Of a DNA stretch of 64,000 nt, positions 55,360-63,933 are shown in pieces. The stretch is from the NCBI GenBank assembly GCA_018064885.1, contig JAGHUI010000026.1, positions 1 to 64,000 on the forward strand, given 5' to 3'. A model generated the notes under the pieces. That model was not told the origin of the DNA and did not search any database. It saw nothing but the letters and a program-made list of their open reading frames with translations. The first letter of the stretch is position 1. Every line of letters starts with the position of its first letter. This DNA is from Candidatus Minthosoma equi. GTDB lineage: Bacteria > Bacteroidota > Bacteroidia > Bacteroidales > Bacteroidaceae. The position numbers and the translations under genes are program-made.

Positions 55360-56727
55360 ATGATAAATGAAAAAGTGAGTCTGAAGCGCAATCTGGCTCA
55401 GTTAGCATTACCTATATTTGTTGAAACGCTGCTCGTCACATTGATGGGCGGCGTTGACACGTTTATGCTAAGCCAGTACAGTGACAACGCTGTGGGGGCA
55501 GTAGGATTGGTGAATCAGCTGGTGGTGTTTGCCTTTCTTGTATTCCAGATAATAAACGTAGGAACATCTGTACTCTGTTCGCAATATATTGGTGCAGGAC
55601 AGAGAGGCAGAATGGTGCAGGTGACTGGCGTGGCGATGGTGCTGAATCTCGTGCTTGGCACAGCAATGAGCGCATTCTTGTACCTTGCCGCTCCTTGGCT
55701 TCTGAGTATTATGGGATTGCGCCCTGAGTTGATGCAATATGGCTTGCCATACATGGAAATTGTTGGTGCTTTCGTATTTTTCCAAGCTCTGCACATGACC
55801 ATTTCTGCATCGCTCAGAGCAGACAACAAAGCATTCTATCCTATGATCGTAGTCCTTATTGCCAATGTGGTGAACATCATTGGCAACTACGGATTGATTT
55901 TCGGTAATTTTGGATTGCCTGCATTAGGGGTGCAGGGTGCAGCTATTGCCACAGCATTTTCAAGAGGAACGATAATGCTGATGATGTTCATTATCCTATT
56001 CACAAGGCATATTCATTTCAAGACGTTTATCCGCTCATTCATTCCTAAGAAGCGTGGAGGCGATGGCGTGAATCTACTGTTGGAGGTGAAGAATCTGCTG
56101 AAAATAGGTTTGCCCTCTGCAGGAGAAAACATGTCGTACAATGCCCAGCAAGTGGTATTGGCATATTTCATCAATCAGATTGGAAACAACGAACTGACCA
56201 CATACACATATATTAATAATATAGTGATGTTCGTCTATATCTTCTGCATCTGTATGGCGCAGGCAGGAGCAATCAGCATTGGTCATATTGTGGGAGAGCA
56301 TAAGCCGAAGGCTGCATACATCTTAGGAAAGTTTGTGATGAAAGTCTCGCTTTATGTCACTTTTGGTCTTTCATTGGCAAGCGCATTAGCTGGCAAACCT
56401 ATCTTTGGTTTGCTGTCTGACAACACAGAAATAATCTCGCTCGGATGCACCATCCTATTTGTCAACATAGGCAGGGAATTCGGACGCACCATAAACATCT
56501 ATGCCACCAACGTGCTTCGTGCAACAGGAGATGTGAATTTCCCATTCTATGTAGGCGTCATTGTACAATGGACAGCTGGCGTGCTATGCGGATGGCTGTT
56601 CAGCCTTGTGTTCAACTGGGGACTTGTGGGCATGTGGCTCGCTTTCATCCTTGACGAAAACATACGAGGCATCATCTTCATCTGGAGATGGAAAAGCATG
56701 AAATGGGCAAAGAAAGCATTTGTATAG
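55360..56727 (+). CDS. MATE-family multidrug efflux transporter
   Basis: A 455-residue inner-membrane protein with about 12 membrane segments in two halves, the size of MATE exporters. Both halves show the family pattern (LALPIFVETLLVTLMGGVDTFMLSQ at the start; LKIGLPSAGENMSYNAQQVV in the second half). It would export organic cations or drugs against Na+ or H+. No substrate-specific residue is called. It ends 57 bp before the HAD gene, with a heptamer repeat between them. Confidence 0.93.
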   Translation: MINEKVSLKRNLAQLALPIFVETLLVTLMGGVDTFMLSQYSDNAVGAVGLVNQLVVFAFLVFQIINVGTSVLCSQYIGAGQRGRMVQVTGVAMVLNLVLGTAMSAFLYLAAPWLLSIMGLRPELMQYGLPYMEIVGAFVFFQALHMTISASLRADNKAFYPMIVVLIANVVNIIGNYGLIFGNFGLPALGVQGAAIATAFSRGTIMLMMFIILFTRHIHFKTFIRSFIPKKRGGDGVNLLLEVKNLLKIGLPSAGENMSYNAQQVVLAYFINQIGNNELTTYTYINNIVMFVYIFCICMAQAGAISIGHIVGEHKPKAAYILGKFVMKVSLYVTFGLSLASALAGKPIFGLLSDNTEIISLGCTILFVNIGREFGRTINIYATNVLRATGDVNFPFYVGVIVQWTAGVLCGWLFSLVFNWGLVGMWLAFILDENIRGIIFIWRWKSMKWAKKAFV

Positions 56728-56730
56728 CAA

Positions 56731-56783
56731 CCCTAAACTCTAACCTCTAACCCATAAACCCTAACCCCTAAACTCTAAACCCC
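56731..56783 (+). repeat. telomere-like heptamer repeat
   Basis: Seven consecutive 7-bp units of the CCCTAAA/CTCTAAC type, then CCCC, fill the gap between the MATE stop and the HAD ATG at 56785. The repeat covers the whole ribosome-binding region of the HAD gene, so unit number could affect its translation (inference). Confidence 0.8.
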
Positions 56784-56784
56784 A

Positions 56785-57420
56785 ATGGCAATAAAAGCAG
56801 CACTATTCGATTTAGACGGAACATTGATGGACACAGAACCTCAGTACACCATATTCTGGGGCAGGATGGCTCGCACCTTCCGGCCTGACGTTCCAGAACT
56901 TGAATATAAGATTAAGGGCTCAACTCTCGACCGCATTTTTTCTCTCTACTTCCCTGAGAAATCGGTTCAAGATGAGATTGTTGTACAATTGGACGAATAC
57001 GAGAAGGGAATGAAGTACGAGTTTATCCCTGGAGCTCTTGATTTCATAAAGGAACTGAAATCCAACGGTGTGAAATGTGCCATTGTCACAAGTTCAAACC
57101 AGAAAAAGATGAACTCTGTGCGCCTGCAAGTGCCTGAGTTCGACTGTCTTTTTGACCATGTATTCACATCCGAGGATTTCACAGCCTCCAAGCCTGCACC
57201 CGACTGCTATCTCATCGGTGCAAAACATTTTGGCGTGGCGATTGACGAATGTGTAGTCTTCGAGGATGCTTTCAACGGACTTGCCGCTGGCATGGCTGCC
57301 AACATGTTCACCGTTGGCGTTGCCACCAACAACCCTCCAGAGGCTATCCGCGACAAATGCAGCTACGTCATCAAGGATTTCACAGAATTGTCGTTCAAGA
57401 CTATCGCAAGCAAGTTATAA
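56785..57420 (+). CDS. HAD-superfamily phosphatase or phosphomutase
   Basis: A 211-residue HAD enzyme of the beta-phosphoglucomutase/phosphatase-like subgroup with a helical cap (about 15-80). Motif I DLDGTL (9-14, nucleophile D9), motif II TSSN, motif III Lys in SKPAPDCY, motif IV FEDAFNG. It acts on a phosphorylated sugar or nucleoside; the substrate is not predictable. No Shine-Dalgarno is visible because the heptamer repeat occupies that place. It is probably co-transcribed with the MATE gene. Confidence 0.92.
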   Translation: MAIKAALFDLDGTLMDTEPQYTIFWGRMARTFRPDVPELEYKIKGSTLDRIFSLYFPEKSVQDEIVVQLDEYEKGMKYEFIPGALDFIKELKSNGVKCAIVTSSNQKKMNSVRLQVPEFDCLFDHVFTSEDFTASKPAPDCYLIGAKHFGVAIDECVVFEDAFNGLAAGMAANMFTVGVATNNPPEAIRDKCSYVIKDFTELSFKTIASKL

Positions 57421-57514
57421 AAAAAACACCCCTTGCATTAAACCTTTGCACATGATGATAAGTCTAATGACTTAACTGATATTTTTATTGTTCATTAGCT
57501 ATATTATCAAATAT

Positions 57515-60418
57515 ATGTACAAATATTCCATAACATTACTCGTAATGCTATTCATAAGTCTCTGCGCCAATGCGCAGGGACGCCATTCTGTCAAGGGAGT
57601 TATTATAGATAAAGAGACAAAGGACGTAGTTGAGGGAGCAACCGTACAGCTGCTTTCTCTTCCTGATAGCACCTTTGTCAAGGGTGCTGTTGCAAGTCAG
57701 ACAGGTTCTTTTAGTTTTTCCGATCTGAAGAAGGCAAAATATACGCTGAAAATATCCTACATTGGCTACACCTCACAATTTGTAGATGTCAACTTTGCAG
57801 AGAAGAAAGATCGTGCAGTCGATCTTGGCGTCATCGGACTTAGCGACAATGCCAATCTTTTGGGTGAGACCGTTGTCAAAGGCACTGCCGCAAAGATGCA
57901 AGTGAGCGGTGACTCTCTCGTGTACAACGCATCTGCTTATCGTGTCCCTGAGGGCTCCACGCTCGAAGCGCTCATCAAACTTCTTCCTGGTGCCAAGGTT
58001 GACGAAAACGGAAAGATTACCATAAACGGCAAGGAAGTGACAAAGATTCTCCTTAACGGCAAAGAGTTCTTCCTCAACGACATGGAAACTGCCATGAAGA
58101 ACATTCCTGTTGATATGGTGGAGAAAATCAAATCGTACGAAAGAAAGAGTGACCTTGCGCGCATCACAGGAATCGACGACGGTGAGGAAGAAACCGTACT
58201 CGACCTTTCCGTGAAGAAAGACATGAACAGCGGATGGTTTGGAAACATCTCTGCAGGTGGCGGCACGGAGGATCGCTACGACTCTCGTTCCATGATAAAT
58301 CGTTTCAACGAAACAACGAAAGTCTCTCTCATTGGCAACCTCCGCAACACTCCAAACCGCTGGGGATGGAACAATGGATTGCGCTCAGACAAGCGCATCG
58401 GCTTGAACCTTACTGACAATCGCGAGAAGCTTGAGACTGAAGGCAGCGTGATGTACCGCTACAATGGCAGCGACGTGATGAACGAATCGTCAAGCGAGAA
58501 CTTTGCGGCTGAACGCGGCGCCTTCGGAGAAAGCAAAAGCCAGAGTTATTCAAGCAATCATAGTGTGAATGCCAATGCTAAATTTGAATGGAAGCCAGAC
58601 ACAATGACAAACATCCTCATCCGTCCAAACTTCTCATTCTCACGCAATCGCGGTGCAGGCAACAGTCGTTCTGGTTCATACGACACCGATCCTAACAACA
58701 TCACAGAAAATGTCCTTGACTACAACGATGCTGTGGCAGAACATAGTATGCCTAACGCTCCAGAAACAACAGACAACATTCTCAAGGACTTGCTTGATAT
58801 TGTTGTTAATACCAACACAAACAACAACCAGTCATATTCCAGCAATACAGGCGGAGGCGTTGAATTTCAGTACAATCGCAAACTGAACAACAAAGGCAGG
58901 AACCTCACCATTCGAGTGAACGGCAACTACAATGAAGGCAAAAGCCAGCAGATTTCAGCAGCCAACATCACTTACAACACTCTTGGAACAGTAAACCGCA
59001 ACAACCGTTATTACAACACACCTTCTGCCAACGGCAATGTCGGTGGTCAAATCACATACAACGAACCTATCGCCGACCGAACCTATCTTCAGTTCAGCTA
59101 TCGATACCAGTATGGCTACAGCAAGAACGACCGCCGAGCATTCGTTTACGATTCCGACGCCTATCGAGACCTCAGCCAGAGCATCACCAACAACCGCTAC
59201 GACATTGAAGCCATTCTGCATTTCATGGAAGAAGCCGGATACATGATGCGCGACACAGTTCGACTCAGCCAGTTCTCAGAATACCGCAATTACAACCAGA
59301 CAATCAGCGCACAATTCCGCCGTGTAAGGGAAAGCTATAATTTCAGCATTGGTATTGACGCATACCCTCAGCACACAGCTCTGAACTACCGCTACATGGG
59401 CAAGGAATATCCAGAGGTCACCCGATCTGTGTTCAACATTGCTCCACGCAGCTTCCTTCGCTGGAACTTCGACAAGCATACAAACCTCCGTCTTCGCTAT
59501 CAGGGACGCACATCACAGCCATCAATGACAAATCTCCTTGACATCACCGACGACTCCAACCCACTCTACATCACAAAAGGAAACACAAAGCTGAAGCCAT
59601 CATTCTCGCATCAGGTTAATTTGAACTTCAACACCTACAACCCAGAAAGCCAGCTTGGTGCATGGGTGTGGGGCAACTTCAATGCAACAAACAACAGCAT
59701 CAGCAACAAGACAACATACGATCCAGAAACTGGTGTGCGTACCACAATGCCTATGAACATCAATGGCAACTGGAGCACAGGTGGTGGCGGTGGAATTAAC
59801 ACAGGCATTGGCGAAAAGAAACTCTTCAATGCAGGTTTCAGCGCAGGTGCCGGATACAGTCACAATGTAGGTTATTATAATAATGTGTCATCTGAATCCG
59901 TCGATGATAAAGACATCAAATCCATCACAGGCAACACATGGGTGAACGGAGGTCTCAGCACATCATTCCGCAACGACTTCGTGAACATCGAGTTGAATGG
60001 CGACATCAACTACGGTCACGTTCGCAACAATGTCAACAGCAACGGTAATCAAGACACATACAACTTCTCATACGGCGGTCATTTCCAGTACAATGCACCT
60101 TGGGGCACGCAGATATCCACAGACATGCGCATGAGCAGTCGCCGAGGCTATTCCCAGGCAAGCATGAACACCAACGAGCTTCTCTGGAATGCATCAATTT
60201 CCCACTCCATGCTGCAGGGCAAGGCACTCACCCTCAAGGCTGAGATCTTCGATATCCTTCATCAGCAGACAAACATCAGCCGTGCTGTCGATGCCTTCTC
60301 ACGCCGCGACTCTCGCAACAACACCATCTACCAGTATGCCATGTTCAGCGCCATCTACCGTTTCAGCATTTATGGCGGAAAAAACACCATGGGAACCGAC
60401 AAAGAAAGACAGGACTGA
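57515..60418 (+). CDS. outer-membrane beta-barrel receptor with regulatory domain
   Basis: A 967-residue outer-membrane protein with a signal peptide (MYKYSITLLVMLFISLCANAQ). A carboxypeptidase-regulatory-like domain (about 25-110, VKGVIIDKETKDVVEGATV) is followed by a TonB-dependent plug (about 120-225, GETVVKGTAAKMQVSGDSL, then INGKEVTKILLNGKEFF) and a C-terminal barrel of the PF14905 type. No SusD partner is present. The substrate is unknown. A TTG 27 bp upstream is not needed as a start. The barrel is rich in Asn and Tyr, as usual. Confidence 0.9.
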   Translation: MYKYSITLLVMLFISLCANAQGRHSVKGVIIDKETKDVVEGATVQLLSLPDSTFVKGAVASQTGSFSFSDLKKAKYTLKISYIGYTSQFVDVNFAEKKDRAVDLGVIGLSDNANLLGETVVKGTAAKMQVSGDSLVYNASAYRVPEGSTLEALIKLLPGAKVDENGKITINGKEVTKILLNGKEFFLNDMETAMKNIPVDMVEKIKSYERKSDLARITGIDDGEEETVLDLSVKKDMNSGWFGNISAGGGTEDRYDSRSMINRFNETTKVSLIGNLRNTPNRWGWNNGLRSDKRIGLNLTDNREKLETEGSVMYRYNGSDVMNESSSENFAAERGAFGESKSQSYSSNHSVNANAKFEWKPDTMTNILIRPNFSFSRNRGAGNSRSGSYDTDPNNITENVLDYNDAVAEHSMPNAPETTDNILKDLLDIVVNTNTNNNQSYSSNTGGGVEFQYNRKLNNKGRNLTIRVNGNYNEGKSQQISAANITYNTLGTVNRNNRYYNTPSANGNVGGQITYNEPIADRTYLQFSYRYQYGYSKNDRRAFVYDSDAYRDLSQSITNNRYDIEAILHFMEEAGYMMRDTVRLSQFSEYRNYNQTISAQFRRVRESYNFSIGIDAYPQHTALNYRYMGKEYPEVTRSVFNIAPRSFLRWNFDKHTNLRLRYQGRTSQPSMTNLLDITDDSNPLYITKGNTKLKPSFSHQVNLNFNTYNPESQLGAWVWGNFNATNNSISNKTTYDPETGVRTTMPMNINGNWSTGGGGGINTGIGEKKLFNAGFSAGAGYSHNVGYYNNVSSESVDDKDIKSITGNTWVNGGLSTSFRNDFVNIELNGDINYGHVRNNVNSNGNQDTYNFSYGGHFQYNAPWGTQISTDMRMSSRRGYSQASMNTNELLWNASISHSMLQGKALTLKAEIFDILHQQTNISRAVDAFSRRDSRNNTIYQYAMFSAIYRFSIYGGKNTMGTDKERQD

Positions 60419-60576
60419 TATCAAGTCCCCTGTAAATTTGAGATCTATATAGTACAATGTTGACGATAAGTGGCGTTTTGTTGCCTTATATTTACTGCAA
60501 TTTTTTATGCAAAAACGACTCATATTGCAATTGAGAATCAAAAAATAACGAGAAACAACGCTTTTCACGCAACAAA

Positions 60577-60777
60577 ATGCTTGTTTCTCTGAAAAAATGC
60601 GTACCAGTGGAATGCAAGGCCACAACAGGCAATGCCAAATCCGTGCGTACCGTCCTGTATAATCATGAAAAGTATCATGTCGATTATGCCATAAAACTGG
60701 GCGATTACAACATCGGCAGAAAGGACAATCTGCTTACGCTACCAATCTACATGGCTTTTCTACTGACAGAAGTGTAA
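60577..60777 (+). pseudogene. 3' remnant of a DUF4143-type AAA+ ATPase
   Basis: A 66-codon open frame whose residues VPVECKATTGNAKS, then KYHVDYAIKLGDYNIG, then LTLPIYMAFLL match the C-terminal end of the Bacteroidetes AAA+ ATPase/DUF4143 family. Intact members are about 400 residues with a Walker A; nothing upstream encodes it. I read it as a decayed fragment rather than a working small gene. Confidence 0.7.
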
Positions 60778-60911
60778 TTTCTAATGCACATACCGAAATC
60801 ATAATACCCCAAGGGCTGCAAGCAGAGAACATTTGCACATAACAATTAGGTGCAAGCTGAGTAGCTGGCAGATATGGAGCCGTTTCCATGTGATCTCTTT
60901 TTCTTTTTATG

Positions 60912-61037
60912 CCCACAGATTTCACAGATTACACAGATTTTTGTTCCTTTGGAACAGCCATCCGGATGGTTCCTCGCAGAGCGAGACCTATCTGTGAAAC
61001 CTTTAGCTCGGCGTAGCCAATCTGTGTGATCTGTGGG
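60912..61037. repeat. inverted-repeat element, copy A (126 bp)
   Basis: Ends CCCACAGAT...ATCTGTGGG with repeated CACAGAT units inside each end. The centre has three small palindromes: TGTTCC-TTT-GGAACA, CCATCCGGATGG and CTCGC-AGA-GCGAG. Copy B at 63500-63604 has the same parts in the opposite orientation. No open frame. It may be a non-autonomous mobile element or a structured-RNA repeat. Confidence 0.75.
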
Positions 61038-61114
61038 ACAAAATTTAAGGTTAGATAAGTGATAAAACAAATCCCGAACTTCTATTTGTGAAAGTCGGAA
61101 AGAGGTATAAACGA

Positions 61115-61196
61115 ATGAGAGGGAACCACGCCGATATCTGGCGCGATTTCCTCTCATGCTATGTTTGTGGGTCAGAGGTACCTGTTCCCGTGACCC
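61115..61196. terminator. two hairpins after the fimbrillin gene
   Basis: Hairpin one (61115-61157) pairs ATGAGAGG with CCTCTCAT and CGCC with GGCG. Hairpin two (61169-61196) pairs GGGTCA with TGACCC. They lie 10-92 bp after the fimbrillin stop on the minus strand. Neither has a clear U-tract, so termination is only likely. Confidence 0.45.
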
Positions 61197-61206
61197 TTGA
61201 TCCTTT

Positions 61207-62676
61207 TTACTTGGTGTACTTGAAGATTACAGCTTTTGGGTTGGTTTTACTAACATCTTGAACTTCACCCAACGCTGTCCAAATTGCTTTCTGCTCATCA
61301 GCGCTGGCACCAGGAGTTGAAGTCCAGAAAATGCTATAGTAGCCTACAGAAATATCAATATCTTCTGTGTATTTCAATATTCCCTCACCACATAACTTTA
61401 AATTATTTCCATCTTTTTTGACGTTTCCATTTATGTTAAAAGCCAAGAATTCATCTGCAGCAGGCAATACCCAGTCTGAACCCCATGTTGTAGGAATATC
61501 AGCAAATTCAACATTGCCAGTGACAGCAGTGCTTGTTGCCATTTTGAATGTTGGAGTAATCAACTTCCATGAATGGCCATTACCGTCATCGCCAGTGGTT
61601 GGAATAGTTTTTGTCCATGTACCGCTTGTGGTGAACTCACCAAGGTTCTTCACGTTGCTGCGAGTAAGATTGAGGGTATTGCTTGTGCTACGAGCATAGT
61701 AAGTTGCCTTGTCGGCAGTAAGGAACTCGATGGTGAAGCCTGATGCGAGTGCCTCAGGACGAACAGCGATGTAGTATGCGTTGCCTGCAGTGATGGTACC
61801 AGCGAGTAATACTTCGTTTGAACCATCAGAAGTAACGGTAGTGGTAGGATTGCCTTCGTTGTAGTTAACTGTTACCTTACCTGCAATCTTCTGGTCGCCA
61901 TTGCTCTTGAGACAGATAGCAACGCAGTCGAACTGAGGAGTAACCTTCACGTATGCACATACGTTCTTGAATTCAAGAGCATCCTTGTCATCGCCCTTAG
62001 CAACCATAACCATTGCGTTAGGGTCAACAGTCTGACCTGCAGCAACTGCCTGCTCAGCTGGGATGACTACATTCTTGATGCTGCTGCCGTCAAGCGTTAC
62101 GCCTGGAACGGTGATATTATCACCCTTGATGTAGGCATAGACGATAGCCTTGTTCTCATCAGAGACACCTGCCTCATTCAGCTCATATGTGACACTGTAC
62201 ATTTCAAAGAATCTATCTCCTAACATTGCTCCCCTTCTTTCATAGTCACTTTTCCAACTATCCAGACTCCAAGCTGCACTACCAGCCACAGCCTCTGCAT
62301 CAGCCTTAGTAGCTTGGCGTGATGTTTCACCCACTGCATAAGGATAGAGAGCATAGTATGTGGCAGCATCAGCAGCTGAGCCAGTGAATGTAGCGGAAGT
62401 AGTGCCTTGGCCAGTTGCAAGAGTAAACATCTGAACGCCACCGTTCTCTGTTGCACCGTCGAAGATGCTGATCTTGTCGCCAGCTGTCCAGTTGATGTTA
62501 AGGCCGTCGATGGCAGTACGTGTGCCACCTTCCTGAACGGCTGTGAAGGTCATTGGCTTGAGCTGAGAAGGAGCCTGTACCACTTCGTTATTATCGAGCA
62601 TGTCGTCACTGCTGCATGCTGTGAACACCATTGCACCTGCCATAAGGGCAAGCATCATTTTCATTGTCTTTTTCAT
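61207..62676 (-). CDS. fimbrillin-family lipoprotein
   Basis: A 489-residue lipoprotein with lipobox FTAC (Cys at about 21) and the fimbrillin pattern of the Mfa_like_1 type: MTFTAVQEGGTRTAIDG, INWTAGDKISIFDG, then YYALYPYA. The middle has a second fimbrillin-like half (DNITVPGVTLDGSSIKNVVI). The C-terminal part (about 355-489) reads like a Fibrobacter-succinogenes-type domain (WKLITPTFKMATS, GSDWVLPAADEFLAF). It could be a fimbrial subunit or a surface protein of unknown ligand. The start is the ATG at 62676; a TTG earlier is not needed. It is co-transcribed with the small peptide gene upstream (36-bp gap). Confidence 0.85.
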   Translation of the reverse strand: MKKTMKMMLALMAGAMVFTACSSDDMLDNNEVVQAPSQLKPMTFTAVQEGGTRTAIDGLNINWTAGDKISIFDGATENGGVQMFTLATGQGTTSATFTGSAADAATYYALYPYAVGETSRQATKADAEAVAGSAAWSLDSWKSDYERRGAMLGDRFFEMYSVTYELNEAGVSDENKAIVYAYIKGDNITVPGVTLDGSSIKNVVIPAEQAVAAGQTVDPNAMVMVAKGDDKDALEFKNVCAYVKVTPQFDCVAICLKSNGDQKIAGKVTVNYNEGNPTTTVTSDGSNEVLLAGTITAGNAYYIAVRPEALASGFTIEFLTADKATYYARSTSNTLNLTRSNVKNLGEFTTSGTWTKTIPTTGDDGNGHSWKLITPTFKMATSTAVTGNVEFADIPTTWGSDWVLPAADEFLAFNINGNVKKDGNNLKLCGEGILKYTEDIDISVGYYSIFWTSTPGASADEQKAIWTALGEVQDVSKTNPKAVIFKYTK

Positions 62677-62712
62677 TGTCTTATTGTTCTTTTTAAAGTT
62701 TTTCAATTAGTT

Positions 62713-62880
62713 TTACCAAATGTAATTGTCTTCTGTTAAAGGTTCAGTAGGTGAGCCAGATGAGCCGCCACCCCAATCGAAATCGTCTTGGGTGAGCCCC
62801 TCCGTACTTGTGCAGATGATGTCCGTCTGCTTCACCTCAATGATTTCGATTTGAGGTTGTTCGTAGGTTTTCTTTTTCAT
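62713..62880 (-). CDS. small 55-residue peptide upstream of fimbrillin
   Basis: A short protein starting MKKKTYEQPQIEIIEVKQTD, then IICTSTEGLTQDDFDWGGG, then an acidic end. The charged Lys-rich start and the IEIIEVKQTDIICTS stretch match a widespread type of Bacteroidetes small protein often found next to fimbrillin or export genes. There is no signal peptide. It could be a precursor of a modified or secreted peptide (speculative). It is preceded by a leader hairpin and a promoter and followed 36 bp later by the fimbrillin gene. Confidence 0.75.
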   Translation of the reverse strand: MKKKTYEQPQIEIIEVKQTDIICTSTEGLTQDDFDWGGGSSGSPTEPLTEDNYIW

Positions 62881-62924
62881 TGTGATTTTGATTTTTTTAA
62901 TTATTGTTAGTAATGTATATACAC

Positions 62925-62969
62925 AAAAAGCCTGCTGCAAACACTCGCATAGAGTGCTCGCAGCAGGCT
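62925..62969 (-). promoter_or_regulatory. leader hairpin with U-tract (attenuator candidate)
   Basis: On the minus strand AGCCTGCTGC pairs with GCAGCAGGCT, and inside it CACTC pairs with GAGTG around a 5-base loop; TTTTT follows (62925-62929). It has the form of a rho-independent terminator but lies upstream of the small peptide gene, 45 bp before its ATG, in a leader of about 300 bases. Readthrough control is likely; the signal is unknown. Confidence 0.65.
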
Positions 62970-63184
62970 GTATGATTTGCTGTAATTGCTTGAAATTAAA
63001 TCACTTGCATTACCCCCCCTATAGCGCAAAACGAGCGTTCAGAAGACCAAATACTGCCCTTGCCCATTGGAGAGAGGCTGAGGGAGAGGCAGGCTTCTGT
63101 GCGAAGTGCGTATGCAGGAGTTGTGTAAGGCATAATTTAGGTTATTAACTTGCTTTGTCTTGCAAGAGATTTCTTTTGCGATTT

Positions 63185-63192
63185 CAAAGTTA
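63185..63192 (-). promoter_or_regulatory. -7 promoter element of the small peptide-fimbrillin operon
   Basis: Minus-strand TAACTTTG matches TAnnTTTG, with TTG at 63214-63216 (21-bp spacing). Transcription would start near 63178, giving a 298-base leader that contains the hairpin at 62925-62969 and a CT-rich stretch near 63070-63100. Confidence 0.65.
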
Positions 63193-63424
63193 CGAAAAAA
63201 ATCAATACAACAGCAATTTAATACATTTTTTTTCACTTTGAGCCTAAAAAAAACTCAAATTCCTCAATAAATGACTGCCATACGACACTAAAACAGCCTT
63301 TGACTCTTCACTCTTCATATTGATATAAATTCTACACCATTTTACTTACATGAGAGAATTTCGTGAAAAAGCTGTCATCCTGTCACTTTTTTTAGATAAT
63401 AGACAGATAATCATAAAGATGATG

Positions 63425-63476
63425 AGTGACAGGTTGAGTGACAGGTTGAAAAAAAGTGACAGCTCAACCTGTCACT
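63425..63476. repeat. 14-bp inverted repeat (TGACAGGTTGAG)
   Basis: Arms AGTGACAGGTTGAG (63425-63438) and its exact reverse complement (63463-63476). TGACAG and CTGTCA recur several times in 63373-63476. The whole stretch is a stem-rich intergenic tract with no gene. The 63240-63890 interval otherwise holds copy B and the 23-bp array. Confidence 0.7.
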
Positions 63477-63499
63477 TTTGTTATCTAAGGTTTTGTTTT

Positions 63500-63604
63500 C
63501 CCACAGATGACACAGATTGGCACAGATAAGTCTCGCTCTGTGAGACATCATCCGGATGGCTGTTCCAAAGGAACAAAATCTGTGCCATCTGTGTCATCTG
63601 TGGG
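63500..63604. repeat. inverted-repeat element, copy B (105 bp)
   Basis: Same element as copy A at 60912-61037 but in reverse orientation: CCCACAGAT end, TCTCGCTCTGTGAGA hairpin, ATCCGGAT palindrome, TGTTCC-AAA-GGAACA, then ATCTGTGGG. It is about 20 bp shorter than copy A on one side. Confidence 0.75.
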
Positions 63605-63649
63605 ACTTATAATGTTGCGTTACGACTGTGTCCATGCAGGGATACTTCG

Positions 63650-63741
63650 GTAAGTACTCGTGTCTTATGCCCAAAAGTACTCGCGTCCTTTGCCCACAAG
63701 TACAGTTGTCCTTTGCCCGTAAGGACGGTCGTCCTTGCGGA
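63650..63741. repeat. 23-bp degenerate tandem repeat, four units
   Basis: Units of 23 bp start at 63650, 63673, 63696 and 63719. Each has a (A/G)AAGTAC or TAAGGAC start and a GTCCTTTGCCC-type end. It is a four-unit array like those at 1-84 and 21075-21158. An open frame through it (63628-63819) is judged non-coding. Confidence 0.7.
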
Positions 63742-63869
63742 GTATTGAGGACGAGGACTACATATATGAGTGATGCGGCAAGACGAGCAAGGTATAAAAT
63801 CTATCACAATAGGGTGTAAAATCTATTAATTCATAGTTTTTATACCCTTTTTTAATTGTTTTTAACCTA

Positions 63870-63897
63870 TTTGCTATGTAATAGTGGTGTAATTTTG
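63870..63897 (+). promoter_or_regulatory. promoter of the 3'-truncated secreted protein
   Basis: TTTG (63870-63873), a 16-bp spacer, shorter than usual, and TAATTTTG (63890-63897) followed by C. The ATG is at 63934. Confidence 0.55.
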
Positions 63898-63933
63898 CAA
63901 AAGAAATATCAAAACCACAAACTGCATTATGTT

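Noticed and set aside
56731-56783. Contamination with a plant telomere
   Set aside because: The array is short, degenerate and set exactly between two bacterial genes in a continuous context.
60846-61157. Minus-strand 103-codon open frame over copy A
   Set aside because: It is made of the inverted-repeat element and hairpins; no conserved motif or start context.
63039-63236. Leader peptide MKKNVLNCC... on the minus strand
   Set aside because: The proposed promoter (63185-63192) lies inside it, so its start would not be transcribed.
63628-63819. Plus-strand open frame through the 23-bp array
   Set aside because: Repeat-derived sequence and no promoter before it.
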